Under the pieces are notes generated by a model that saw nothing but the letters and a program-made list of their open reading frames with translations, did no database searches and was not told where the DNA came from. The position numbers and the translations under genes are program-made. A DNA stretch of 64,000 bases from Nocardiopsis metallicus. Lineage in GTDB: Bacteria > Actinomycetota > Actinomycetes > Streptosporangiales > Streptosporangiaceae. This document shows positions 18,093 through 27,500 of this stretch, piece by piece; positions within the stretch are counted from its first letter, which is position 1; every line of letters starts with the position of its first letter. The stretch spans positions 1 to 64,000 of the forward strand of contig NZ_JACHDO010000001.1 in the NCBI RefSeq assembly GCF_014201115.1, read 5' to 3'.

Positions 18093-18201
18093 GGTGGTGG
18101 TTGCCTGTTCTCGCCCTGCTTGTGCCAGTTAGTGAAGGTTATCCCTTGGTGTCCCACTTGAGCCTGACACAGAGGGGGTTGCCCCGCGTTCCACCGGGTG
18201 G

Positions 18202-18258
18202 GGTGCACCCTCCGGGTGCACACCTTCGGCCCGTTTGGTGCACCCTCGCGGGTGCACC
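18202..18258. repeat. Two GTGCAC palindromic hairpins beside att repeat A
   Basis: GGTGCACCC-TCC-GGGTGCAC (18202-18221) and GGTGCACCC-TCGC-GGGTGCACC (18237-18258) are near-perfect hairpins. The same GTGCACCCTCCGGGTGCAC unit occurs at 24470-24488, and looser forms at 16412-16426 and 56268-56285, always next to a copy of the tRNA-His end. They may act as terminators or as recombinase-binding sites; only the repetition is seen. Confidence 0.6.
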
Positions 18259-19297
18259 GCAGACTTACGGCACCGGAGCCACTTGGCCCGGAAGCGGGTC
18301 GGCTGATCGCTCGTGCCGGGCCGTGCCGTTCCGTGTCGGTGAGGTGGCACTCGCATCCGAAGAAGTATCGGTCTCCGGGTGTTCGGACGCGCAAGCGGGT
18401 GGAGGGTCCGTCGCGCGTTCGAACCACGGCTTCCCCTCAGCGGCCAAGCCTTCGAGGATGCGGAGCGTGTGGGAGAATCCGGCGGCGTCGAGATTGATTT
18501 CCGAACTCTCGTTCTGCGGCGCCCCCTCCACCGTATCGAGTGTTGGGGTGTCGGACACCGGGATCTCTTTGGTCGGCCCGTTGGTCAGCGTGATGTTCAG
18601 CGTGTAGCGGTGCGCGCTCTCGATCTCCACCTGGACGGAGGAGAGCGCTTCGAAGCGGTAGTTGTCCCGTTCGCTGCGGTGCCAGTGACCGCGCTCGAAG
18701 TCGAGGTCGGCGGTGGCTTCGCGTACCCCCTCTTCGGTGACCAGGAAGATCCTGATCTCGTAGCTGGAATAGCGCCATGGGCCACGGCGTACGTGGGCGG
18801 CCTTGCAGGGCCGTTTCGGTGTCGGCAGGAAGGCATGGGCGATGACTTCGTGCCAGGCCAGCCCGTAGTGCCTCAACACCTCGTCGAGAATCAGAGTCTT
18901 GTCCGCGTCCAGCCAGCCTTCCATCTCCTCCTCCGATGGGCGGAGCATGTCGAGCTTGCCCCTCCACCTTTCGTACTCGGTTTCGCGGGCCTCGATGATC
19001 TCCTGTCGCTCGCGTGTTTGTTCGCGCAAGCGTCGGCGTTCACTGTGGATGTTCAGCCACAGGGGGATCGTGAACCTGGTGGTGACCGCCGCCAGGAGGG
19101 CGCAGGCCACCGTGGTCACCGGGGCCTGGTGGAACGCCGCTGCCAGGGTCACCGAGGTCGCCACCCCCAGGAACAGGAAGAGGGAGACACAGCGGACCTT
19201 GACCGCCGTGGTCGCCCTGTGAATCTCTCGTGGTTCGAGCGGGGCACCCTCGTTCCAGTGCGATCGCACGTCACGGACCATGAATCGGATCAGCCAG

Positions 19298-21110
19298 CAA
19301 TGCCGTTTAGTTAGCGCTTCAGGCCAGATGTCAAGCCTGTAACACCACCCGCAACCACCCAGCACAAAGAACGGGACCTCCGATAGAAGCAGGAAATCGA
19401 CCAAGATCCACCTGCGCCCGGAGGCCCCGTTGCCCGACCAGTATGCCACCACCACAACCTCTGCCACCCGCACGATCACCGTGGCCGCTGGAATCTACGC
19501 CCCCGGCCACCTGGGCGAGCTCACCCGCTACCTCCCCTTCGACCTCATCGACGCCGCCCTGGAACACACCCGCACCCAGCAACAACGACTACGCCGCCTG
19601 CCCTCACGGGTCGGCGTCTACTTCGTGCTCGCCCTCACCCTGTTCCCCCACCTGGGATACGCCCGCGTCTGGGACACCCTCGTCGCAGGCCTGCACGGCC
19701 TACCCGTGCCCCGCCCCAGCCAATCCGCCCTCAGCCACCTACGCCGACGTTTGGGAGCCGGCCCGTTCAAAACCCTCTTCGAGACCCTCGCGGTTCCTTT
19801 GGCCCAACCCGCGACCCCCGGCACCCGCTACCGGCACTGGCGCACCGTGGCCTTTGACGCCTGCCACTCGATCAAAGCCCCTGACAGCGAACGCAACCTC
19901 ACCTGGCTCCGCAAAATCCACTACCAGCAAGGCGTGGAAGGCTACCCCCGCCTGCAGATCACCACCCTGTGCGAGACCGGCACCCGCTCCCTGCTGGGAG
20001 CCACCCTGACCCGAGCCCCCAGCGGCGAACCCGACCAGGCCCGCCCCCTGCTGGGCCTGCTCACCCCCCAGATGCTGGTCCTGGCCGACCAGGCCTACCA
20101 AGGCAACACCTTCCTGGGCGAGCTCGCCACCACCGGAGCCCAACTCCTGATCCGTTTGCACCCACGCCGCCGCCCCCGGGTGGAAACCCTGCTACCGGAC
20201 GGCTCCTACCTCACCCACCTGGACGGGCTCAAACTCCGCGTCATCGAAGCCCGCATCACCGCCACCACCCAGGACGGGCAGCAGGCCAGGGGCGTGTACC
20301 GGCTGGCCACCACCCTGCTCGACCACCGCACCGACCCCGCCCCACAGCTGCTGGCCCTCTACCACGAACGCTGGGAGATCGAATCGGCCTTCTACTCCCT
20401 GCGCCATACCCTGCTGCACCGTCGCGTGTTGCGCTCCCAGGACCCGGTCGGCCTGGAGCAGGAGGTGTGGGCCCTGTTGGCGCTCTACCAAGCGCTGCGC
20501 ATGGCCATGGTCGAGGCGGTGGAGTCCCGGCCGGGCACCCACGCCGATCGGGCTGGGTTCACCACTGCCCTGAACACCGCCCGATGTCAGGTCATCACTG
20601 CCCAGCAGGTGCTGCCCGACGATGACGATCCCGGCCGGGGCGGAAGCATCGTTCAGGCGGTGTTGGACAACCTGCTCCCGGCCCGCCGTGCTCGGATCAG
20701 CGCGCGCAAGGTCAAGTGTCCTCAGTTGCGTTACGGCTACGCCGATCCCGAGCGGCCGCTCGCCACCCACCAGGTGCAGAAAGTGGAGTTGGAGATCTTG
20801 GCCCCTGCGCCTGGGGCCGTGGTGGGCCCCAAACAGTCCGCAGCTCAACCGCTGGCACCTGGAATCCGCCCTGGTGGGTCCAAGGAGCGCACGATGCGCC
20901 TGTTGGGTTCTGGTCCAGACCGAGGTTGGAGCCCGATCGAGGTGGCTCGGGCTTTGGGTTATCCCCATTACCGGAGTCTGGCCACGCAGATGGGCGTGTG
21001 GGTCCAGGAAGGGTTCCTGCAACGGATCGCTCGAGGCCGTTACACCCTGGCGCCACGGTGGGCGAGTTCGGGGTTGACAGCTCAGCCTGTCCCTTAACTA
21101 AACGGCATTG
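19298..21110 (+). mobile_element. IS4-family insertion sequence, 10-bp target duplication
   Basis: Perfect 16-bp terminal inverted repeats CAATGCCGTTTAGTTA (19298-19313, and complement at 21095-21110) bound a 1813-bp element. GATCAGCCAG is duplicated at 19288-19297 and 21111-21120; 10-12 bp duplications are typical of IS4-family elements. The single transposase ORF is intact. The host gene is the amyloid-motif membrane protein. Confidence 0.92.
19430..21097 (+). CDS. IS4-family DDE transposase
   Basis: The 555-residue protein has an N-terminal IS4-type domain (residues 20-110) and a DDE core: first Asp in WRTVAFDACHSIKAPDS, second Asp in MLVLADQAYQGNTF, and the IS4 signature Y-(2)-R-(3)-E in LYHERWEIESAFYSLR. 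A beta-rich insert lies between the second and third acidic residues, as expected of the family. The C-terminal 130 residues include a lysine/arginine-rich region and a possible helix-turn-helix. The gene is complete, so the element could be mobile. Confidence 0.92.
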   Translation: MPDQYATTTTSATRTITVAAGIYAPGHLGELTRYLPFDLIDAALEHTRTQQQRLRRLPSRVGVYFVLALTLFPHLGYARVWDTLVAGLHGLPVPRPSQSALSHLRRRLGAGPFKTLFETLAVPLAQPATPGTRYRHWRTVAFDACHSIKAPDSERNLTWLRKIHYQQGVEGYPRLQITTLCETGTRSLLGATLTRAPSGEPDQARPLLGLLTPQMLVLADQAYQGNTFLGELATTGAQLLIRLHPRRRPRVETLLPDGSYLTHLDGLKLRVIEARITATTQDGQQARGVYRLATTLLDHRTDPAPQLLALYHERWEIESAFYSLRHTLLHRRVLRSQDPVGLEQEVWALLALYQALRMAMVEAVESRPGTHADRAGFTTALNTARCQVITAQQVLPDDDDPGRGGSIVQAVLDNLLPARRARISARKVKCPQLRYGYADPERPLATHQVQKVELEILAPAPGAVVGPKQSAAQPLAPGIRPGGSKERTMRLLGSGPDRGWSPIEVARALGYPHYRSLATQMGVWVQEGFLQRIARGRYTLAPRWASSGLTAQPVP

Positions 21111-22073
21111 GATCAGCCAGTGCACCTGGTCGGCCTTGACTCCGGTTTCCCGGTAGGTGCGAGCGACCTCATCACGGAGGTACCGGCGCACGCCCTTGGT
21201 CCCCTCCAACCATGCTGCCCTGCGCGCCGGATCGGGGGCATAGGTGAAGAAGTAGTGGTCGAACGCCTCATCCACCCGATCGGTGAACCCACCCTCGGGT
21301 GGAGGAGAAGGGGAGCGCAGGTAGCCGTAGTCGCGTTCCAAGGCGACCCTGCGACGGTGTTGGTGGTGCCACGAGCAAAGGTCCCACGCTGCGGCCGGTC
21401 CCAGGACCAGCATCGCGAGCAGGGAGATCAAGGACGAGAAGTCGCCGTGGGCCAGGGCGTTCCCCATGATGAGCGCGATGAGCGGCAGGGTCACCGCGGC
21501 AAGGATGATCCCTGCGAAGACCTCCCAACCGCTGATGGACACGGACTTGGGATGTCTGGCTCTGGCCGGGGCCGGATCGGGCGCGAAATAGGACCAGACG
21601 CGCTCGCGCCGGTCATGGGCGAAGCGTTCCTTGTGGGCGTTGCCTCGGATCTGGTTCCACAGGCTCTGCTTCATGCCACCGGTGAGGACCAGGCCGAGAT
21701 GACGCAGGATCAGAGCGCGCCGCGCATGGGGGAGAGCTCGCAGGAGGCCCGTAGCTGTCTCGGAGTCCCCGCCGGAGCCGTCCACACAGGAGAGCAGCGC
21801 GAAGACCACGCCCAGATCCTGCTCGTGTTCACCGCGGCTCATCGACTCCGTTCTCAGCTCCAGCTCTTTCAGGATGACGCGGTCCCTTTTGTTCAGGTCC
21901 CGGTAGGAGCGTTTGCTGAGGATGGCCAGGGCCCGGTTGAGGTGCAGCTCGGGGCTGTCCAAGCCTCGTGCGTAGGCGTGGTCGAGATGTTCACGCGCCT
22001 TGCCCGGAACCCCGGAGTCGAGGTAGCGCAAGCCCACTTCGTAGATCGTCTCGGGCGGGTCGTCGGGTCCCAC

Positions 22074-22124
22074 CACATAGATTGTGGAGTTGTGCATATG
22101 CCCGACCTGCGCCCCCACGAAGGA
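22074..22124 (-). other. RHIM/BASS-like motif coding segment of the membrane partner
   Basis: Codes for FVGAQVGHMHNSTIYVV (residues 14-30). Aligned without gaps to TVGVQAGHVSGGTFHV of the adjacent nucleosidase it keeps VG-Q-GH and T--V (7 identities in 16), with hydrophobic residues alternating as in RHIM-type amyloid cores. Its position at the protein N-terminus mirrors the arrangement of bacterial receptor proteins paired with motif-bearing effectors. Confidence 0.55.
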
Positions 22125-22159
22125 GTGAGGGCCAGCGGTGTTGACGGTCTCGGGTCCGT

Positions 22160-23320
22160 TCATGAGAGTCCCCTCACCGCGGTGACCAGTGACGCTACCT
22201 TGGTGGCCAACGACGCCAGGTCGCTTAGGAGCCCCGTGAGCCGCTTCAGGGCCAGCAACGAGGTCTTCCTGCTTTGGGGCGTGGCCTCCTCGATTCCCTT
22301 GCTTGCGATGTCGAGTTCGTTCGAGGCCGCTTCGTGGGTCTCCTCGTCGATACGCCCACTGGAACGTTCCCGGGCCAGTTCCTCCCGCAGGTCCGCAAGC
22401 CGGGCCGGGATATCGACGGGGGCGGGTTCGGACGAGGCGAGCGAGACGTGGAAGGTGCCGCCGCTGACGTGTCCGGCCTGGACACCGACGGTGCCGTGGG
22501 CTGTGTTGGTGACGTTGCCACTGCTGCCGCCCTCGTGGGCCGCGTTGTCGCTACGCATGGTGGGGGGCTCCGCTTCGATGAGTTCGGTGGCGAGTTCGAG
22601 GGCGAAGGCGGCGGCGTTCGCCGCGGCGATCGGTTGCCACTTTCGGTCCGACTCGGTGGCCTTGGTGCCGTCGGCCCGGTCACTAATCCCGCGCACGATC
22701 GCCACCGGTGAGCCGCTCAGGTGCCCGGCCTGGGCTACGCCGGCGCCCTCCATCTCGATGGCCACCGCGTCGTTGTAGGTCTGGCGGATCCACTCGGCCT
22801 CGCGGGAGACACGGGAGTTCTGCACGACCTCACCGGCGGCGATGGCCCCCAGGTGGGCCCGGGGGCGGGGGTGATCCGGGTCCGAATCGGGGGGTGCCCA
22901 GGTTCCGGTCCTGGCCAGGTGGGCTGCGACCTGGCCGATCTCGTGCGCTGCTTCCCAGACCCGGGGGCGGGCCTTGAGCCCGTCGTCCTCGGCGGTTCCA
23001 CCGTGATAGGCGTACACGTGGGTGGCCACCACCACGTCACCCAGCGGGGGTGTGTCCCACAGGGCCCCGGCCACACCGACGAAGAGCAGCGCGGCGGGGG
23101 AAAACTCCTGGATGGCCCGCTCGGCCAGCACCGCGGATGGCTGGTTTCCCTTGCCGGTGAGTCCGAGTACCACTCGCCCCCGTCCGCCGGGCAGAGTTCC
23201 GATCTCGAACCGGGTGCCCCGCGCGTGCCGGTACAGCTCGGGGGAGGTGAGGCGCTCGCGTACGGCCTCGTATTCCAAGTTCAGGGCGGTCAGGACCACC
23301 ACGAGGTTGCCGCTTGTCAT
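22160..23320 (-). CDS. MTAN-type nucleosidase (PNP_UDP fold) with C-terminal amyloid-like motif
   Basis: Residues 1-250 are a nucleoside phosphorylase/5'-methylthioadenosine-S-adenosylhomocysteine nucleosidase fold: ALNLEYEAV at the start, FVGVAGAL (80-87), VAIEMEGAG with the base-binding Glu (186-194), GISDRAD with the catalytic Asp (211-217). Residues 272-292 (NTAHGTVGVQAGHVSGGTF and on) are a Gly/Asn-flanked RHIM/BASS-like motif. Residues 300-386 form a helical, partly hydrophobic tail. The gene overlaps its neighbours by 4 bp on each side, giving a tight three-gene operon with an NrtR-like NUDIX protein and the membrane partner. Housekeeping MTANs lack the last 135 residues. I infer a nucleotide-degrading effector recruited by motif templating; the actual substrate is unknown. 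Confidence 0.85.
   Translation of the reverse strand: MTSGNLVVVLTALNLEYEAVRERLTSPELYRHARGTRFEIGTLPGGRGRVVLGLTGKGNQPSAVLAERAIQEFSPAALLFVGVAGALWDTPPLGDVVVATHVYAYHGGTAEDDGLKARPRVWEAAHEIGQVAAHLARTGTWAPPDSDPDHPRPRAHLGAIAAGEVVQNSRVSREAEWIRQTYNDAVAIEMEGAGVAQAGHLSGSPVAIVRGISDRADGTKATESDRKWQPIAAANAAAFALELATELIEAEPPTMRSDNAAHEGGSSGNVTNTAHGTVGVQAGHVSGGTFHVSLASSEPAPVDIPARLADLREELARERSSGRIDEETHEAASNELDIASKGIEEATPQSRKTSLLALKRLTGLLSDLASLATKVASLVTAVRGLS
22445..22507 (-). other. RHIM/BASS-like motif coding segment of the nucleosidase
   Basis: Codes for residues 272-292, including GTVGVQAGHVSGGTFHV. A V-x-V-Q-A-G core with Gly and Asn around it is the hallmark of the RHIM-like class of bacterial amyloid signalling sequences described in actinobacteria. 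It sits between the enzyme domain and a helical tail. Assignment is by motif resemblance and by the matching motif next door. Confidence 0.6.
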
Positions 23321-24045
23321 TCCGTCTCGATCCGGGTCGGGGGGAAGGGGCGCATCATCGGTGGGCGCAGTAGGTGCTCAGGTCCGGCTCGAAACAGTCG
23401 GGCAGGGCGCCCCCTGGTGGCGCGGCGGTCCGGGCCCAGAGGGGTGAGGAAGCCGGGTACCGCTTGGACCTTGCGGTAGAAGTTGCGCGGGTCCAGTTCG
23501 AATCCCCACACCGCTTCGTACACGCGTTGCAGTTCGGTGATGGTGAAGGTCTCGTCGCAGAAAGCCGTGGCCAGCGAAGTGTGTTCGATCTTGGTGCGGG
23601 CGCGTTCCAGCCCTTCGTCCAGGATCTGTCGGTGGTCGAAGGCGAGAGCTCGTCGACCCGAGGTGAACTCCTCGACGGGGCACCAGGAGGCCGCCGATGC
23701 GTCGGTGCCCGGTTCCGGTTCCGGTAGCCCTGGCGCGATAGCGAGGTGGGCGACGGAGACGATGCGTCCGCGCGGGTCCCTGCCGGGGCGTCCGTAGGTG
23801 CCCAACTGCTCCAGGTGCAGCGATGCCGCGTCGAGGTCCGCCTCTTCGCGGAGTTCCCTTCGGGCCGCGTCGACGATGTCCTCATCGGCGTCGGCGATGA
23901 AGCCTCCGGGGAGCGCCCAGTGACCTTTGTAGGGCTCGATGCCCCTTTCGATCACCAGGACGTGCAGGGCCGATGACCGCAGCGTCAGGATCACCAGGTC
24001 GACGGTGAGCAGTACGGGAGGTGGTTGCCAGGTCTGGTTCGGCAT
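23317..24045 (-). CDS. NrtR-like NUDIX protein with C-terminal winged helix
   Basis: The 242-residue protein has a NUDIX domain (residues 10-150; GHWALPGGFI, then DAARRELREEADLD, a recognisable NUDIX box) and a C-terminal winged-helix region (about 165-230; FTITELQRVYEAVWG, LDPRNFYRKVQAVPGFL). This layout defines the NrtR family, ADP-ribose-responsive repressors of NAD metabolism, though some members are plain ADP-ribose hydrolases. It starts the operon with the nucleosidase and the membrane partner (stop/start overlap ATGA). A -10-like TAGGCT lies close to the ATG, and a TTGT/ACAA inverted repeat (24062-24076) could be its own operator. An NAD-linked role for the operon is an inference. Confidence 0.85.
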   Translation of the reverse strand: MPNQTWQPPPVLLTVDLVILTLRSSALHVLVIERGIEPYKGHWALPGGFIADADEDIVDAARRELREEADLDAASLHLEQLGTYGRPGRDPRGRIVSVAHLAIAPGLPEPEPGTDASAASWCPVEEFTSGRRALAFDHRQILDEGLERARTKIEHTSLATAFCDETFTITELQRVYEAVWGFELDPRNFYRKVQAVPGFLTPLGPDRRATRGRPARLFRAGPEHLLRPPMMRPFPPTRIETE

Positions 24046-24287
24046 GGGGCGAGCCTAGCTTCTTGTCAGTTCAACAAAAAGGCATTCCTGGAAATTGGTG
24101 CATGTGGTCGCACTTTGTCTGGTGCGCCGGTAATTAGCTTGTGAGGCACATGTTCCTGATGGTTTCCAAGTGATCTATGTGGTTCGGTTCTGTGACCTGC
24201 GGGTCTACGCTTCGGGTCGACTCCACGAGTGCGTAGGCGAGAGCGGGGCCAGAGTTCGTTTGAACACTCCCTGACGGCCCTCCGAAC
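24046..24287. other. Intergenic region upstream of the NUDIX-nucleosidase operon
   Basis: No gene is supported here. The first 40 bp hold the probable promoter of the leftward operon (TTGTTGAACTGACAAG-like segment at 24061-24076). The rest is relatively AT-rich for this genome and has no open frame with family likeness. It leads into att-like repeat B. Confidence 0.5.
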
Positions 24288-24490
24288 ACATGAAAGCCCC
24301 TGGCGGTTGCGTGTTCGTGCTGGTTAGAAGCTTACTTTTCTGGGCGTGAGTGACGGGACATCAACGCTGGTGGGGGAGTGGGTTGACCTGCGGTGATAAG
24401 AGAAGTCGCAGGTAGTGGGGGAGGTGGGTGCTCGGTTGTGCCGGGTTGTCCCGCGTTCCACCGGGCAGTGTGCACCCTCCGGGTGCACCA
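24288..24490. repeat. att-like repeat B: diverged copy of the repeat A region
   Basis: This about 200-bp stretch matches, in order, the decayed terminator, a 14-nt piece of the tRNA-His 3' end (GTGAGTGACGGGAC, 24346-24359), a left-arm segment (GGTGGGGGAGTGG, ACCTGCGGTGAT, CAGGTAGTGGGGG, GGTGCTCGGTTGTGCCGGGT) and the GTGCACCCTCCGGGTGCAC palindrome (24470-24488). The same series is found at 16.44-16.60 kb and, past the IS3 element, at 18.17-18.22 kb. The arm segment is absent at the tRNA itself, so A and B look like left ends of related integrated elements. Confidence 0.65.
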
Positions 24491-24582
24491 GATAGGAAAC
24501 CTCGGCCACATGGGCCTTTCATGATCTCCCGTCCGAAGGACCACGGGGAACTTGGTGCGCCGCCCCGGGGAACGGCGTGCAC

Positions 24583-27500
24583 TCACTCTCGGCACTTCGG
24601 ACAGCGGACGGGAGGGCGTCCGCGCCCGGTGTGAGCGAACTGTTCTCCGCAGCTCTTACAGATCCTTTCCCCCCGCTCCGCGGCATCGTGTCGCCTGGGC
24701 GCATCATTCGTGGACGTGTCTGGAAGGGTGTCCTCTGCGCTGCCAAGCACCGGTGGGGTGTACCGGGGCAGGTTGTGTACGTGGGCTCGGCCTGACGGCA
24801 GGGCGCGCTCCGCCAGTCTCCCGAGGTGGGCGTGGTGGGTAAAGAGCACGATCTGAAAGCGGTCGGACATCTCGTCCAGGACCCTCAACGCGGCCTCGCT
24901 ACGCTGGTCGTCGAAGGTCATGAACACGTCGTCCAGCACCAGCGGCATGGGCTGCCCGATCTCGTCGTAGTGTTCCAGCGAGGCCAACCGCAGGGCCAGA
25001 TACAGCTGGTCGGCGGTACCCTCGCTCAACTCGGTGATCTCCACGACCTGCCCGCCGCGGCGCACCACCCGCAGGACGTTGCCGCCCTTGTCGTCCAAGT
25101 CCGGGTAAAGCTGCGTGAACTCGCCGAGGGTCAGGAACGCGAACAGGTCCTCGGCTCTGCGCAGGACCGGACCCTGGTGGCGTTTGCGGTACTCTTCCAT
25201 CCGCTCCAGCAGAATCTTCTTGGCCAGCGTCACCCGCACGTACTCCTCGGACTGGTCGGTGATCTGCTCCGTGAGGGCGACCTCCCGCTCGGCCAGTCGT
25301 GCGGCTTCGGCGGTGCTGTCGATCCGTTCCAGCTTCCCGTTGGCTTCGGTGAGGGCGATATGCGCCTGGTCCCGCTTCTGTTTCACCTCGTCGAATTCTC
25401 CGCGGGCTTGCTCCGCGTGCTCATCGATCTCGGTGTCGCTGAGGTTCCTTACCTGTTCCTCGAGATCATCGATCTCACCGATTTTGGCCAGCTGTTTCTC
25501 CGCCTGTCGGATACGCTCGCGTTCCTGCTCCGCATCGCGGGCTCGGTCGATCGCCTTCCGCAATTCGGTGGTGCTGGAGACCGCTGTCTCGCTGAGAAGG
25601 GCAGCCAACTTCTTGTCCGCGCTATCCCGCTCGGCGAGCGTTTCTTCGAGCTCGGAGCGGGCTGACTCCATGGTCTGCTCCAGATCGTCACGCTTCGTAG
25701 CGGCTGCGTGGTTCTTCTCGGTGTCCTTGTGCAGGTCCTCCAGAGCGCGAGCGCGTTCGGCGCGCTCCTGCGGCAGCGGGCGACCGGACCTGTCGAAGAC
25801 CACGGTCAGACGTTGGTCGAACTCCGCGATTCGCTGTTCCTCCCGGTCGACCGCTTCCTTGGCCGCGCGGGCCTTGTCCCACGCGTCAGCGGCGTCTTCC
25901 AGGAGAGCCAGACCGCTTCGTACCTCCTCAGGGTCCGAGCCTGATTCGAAGCCCGCTGCGGTGGTGACCCGGTCCCATTCCAGCTGCCAGGAGGTTTTCT
26001 CCCCCTCTGCCCTTTCCTGCTCAACCTGTAGCTTCTCCAGGTCCTTGACCGCGGCGTCGACCAGGGCTTGCGCGGATGTCTTCTCTTGGGCGGCCCGCCG
26101 GCGTCGGTCGAGTTCCGCCTCGGCCAGCGCTTTGAGCTGGGGAAGGACCACGATCGCGGTAGCGCCGGTCCGCGGCTGTACGTCCACCGCGTCCATGGCG
26201 TCCACCGCGACACCAGCGGCGATGAGCAGATCGACGAGCTGAGCGTTCAGAGCGAGGGCGGCTTCCTCCGAAGCGGTCAGGGTCCGCTGTCGTTCACCGA
26301 GCCCGTCGTGCAGGGCACGGAGCTTTTCGAGACGGTCCAAAGCCGCTCCAGCCGATTCCAGCGCCGGGGCGGCGGGCCCGTCAGCGGGCCACAGCGCGGC
26401 CCATTCCCGGTCCAGCTCCGCTTCTAGTGACGTGAGTGCATCCAGGTCCTCCTCCTGGTCGCGCAGGTTCTGTTCCCGCTCCTGGACCTGGTTCTCCAGA
26501 GTGAGACGGTTGGCGACCGCCTCGGCGGATTCGCGCAACCGGTCAGCGAGTCCGTCGGCCTTCGCCAGGGAGGACTGGAAATCCAGGAGGAGTTCAGCGT
26601 CCGCGCCCCCTTCCCGAACCCGTACCCACAGGGCGTCCCGTTCCTGTCTGGCCGACTGGAGTTCGCCGAGCGTGGGAGGGTCTTCCTGTGTACGCAGCGC
26701 GTTCAGCTCGTTCTGGGAACGGCGCAGAGCCTGTTCCGCCTTGGTCCGGGCTGACCGGTGGTTCTTCAGGTCGGCGCGGTGCTCGGTGAAGCGGCCTTGC
26801 ATCGCGGCGACCTCCTCCCTGCCGGGGACTGCAATCGAGAGGAGGTCCGCCACCTCGATATCGGAACCCCAACCGGGCTCGGCCGCCAAAGCGTCGAACC
26901 GCGCTGCCTGCTTCGCCGCCTCCTCGTATGCCTTGCCGAGGTCCGCGACGAGAGTGGCCGGATACTCGGAGACGGCGGCTCCGAGGGCGTCCCCCTCTCC
27001 GTCCTCGCCCTCACCCTCGGAAAGCCGTGCGAGGGCCTCGCTGCCACGGCTCAGTTCCCGGTCCTTCTCCTCAACCTGACGGCGGGCGTCCGCGGCCCGG
27101 ATCCGCAGATCGGGATACTGCTTGGCCAGCTCGACCAGGCGCTCGGCGGTCGGTCCGGGTACCCGTGAGACCCCGGTGTCCCCGAGCTCGTCCCCGGGCC
27201 TGACCTGCCGCAGAAGACTTTTCGCGCGGGCACGGTGCTCTCGCCTGTCGTGAGTGTGCGCGTCCAGGGACAGGGCGGCCTCGCCGATCGACTCCACCGA
27301 ACGAACGAGGGCCTCGACTTCCTCGCGGATCTCCAACAGCCGGTCATCGACGTGGAGCTCTGCCAGCTTGGCATTGTGCGAGGTAAGGGTGTTCTCCAGT
27401 CGATGCTGTTGCTGGTCACCCAGGTCGAGGGTCTTCTCCAGGGCGTTCAGCCGTTTCTCGGCGTCCGAACCAGCGAGCGGTCCCTGGCTGTCGATCTCCC

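Larger units (their letters stand above)
16601..18171 (-). mobile_element. IS3-family insertion sequence with two overlapping ORFs, 3-bp target duplication
   Basis: Ends are TGTGTCAAGTCG at 16601 and, read inward on the other strand from 18171, TGTGTCAGGCTC. The imperfect terminal repeats run about 22 bp and share TGTGTCA, AA and GGACA blocks. GAG occurs on both sides (16598-16600 and 18172-18174) and is the likely 3-bp target duplication. The 1571-bp element carries orfA and orfB linked by a -1 frameshift site. It has inserted into the longer repeat shared with 24.36-24.49 kb; removing it rejoins a sequence that matches that copy. Confidence 0.88.
18265..22163 (-). pseudogene. Membrane/TPR-like partner protein with N-terminal amyloid-like motif, interrupted by an IS4-family element
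   Basis: The gene runs 22163-21111 and, after the inserted element, resumes at 19287-18265; removing the element and one 10-bp duplication joins VHWLI to RFMVRD in frame and gives about 691 residues. Residues 14-30 (FVGAQVGHMHNSTIYVV) resemble a RHIM/BASS-type amyloid motif and align with residues 277-291 of the upstream nucleosidase. Next come a helical repeat region (40-185; YEVGLRYLDSGVPGKAREHL), two membrane helices (about 213-260), and past the break two more (FLFLGVATSVTLAAAF, VACALLAAVTTRFTIPLWL), a coiled coil and a soluble C-terminal domain. It overlaps the nucleosidase stop by 4 bp (ATGA), so the two were translationally coupled. No known function; probably a sensor or signalling partner of the nucleosidase. 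Confidence 0.72.

Noticed and set aside
18265..19479. A separate 404-residue protein starting at 19479
   Set aside because: Its first 64 residues are antisense IS4 sequence; the real protein is the downstream half of the interrupted membrane partner.
20712..22163. A complete 483-residue protein
   Set aside because: Everything after residue 351 is read from inside the IS4 element, so this is a truncated product.
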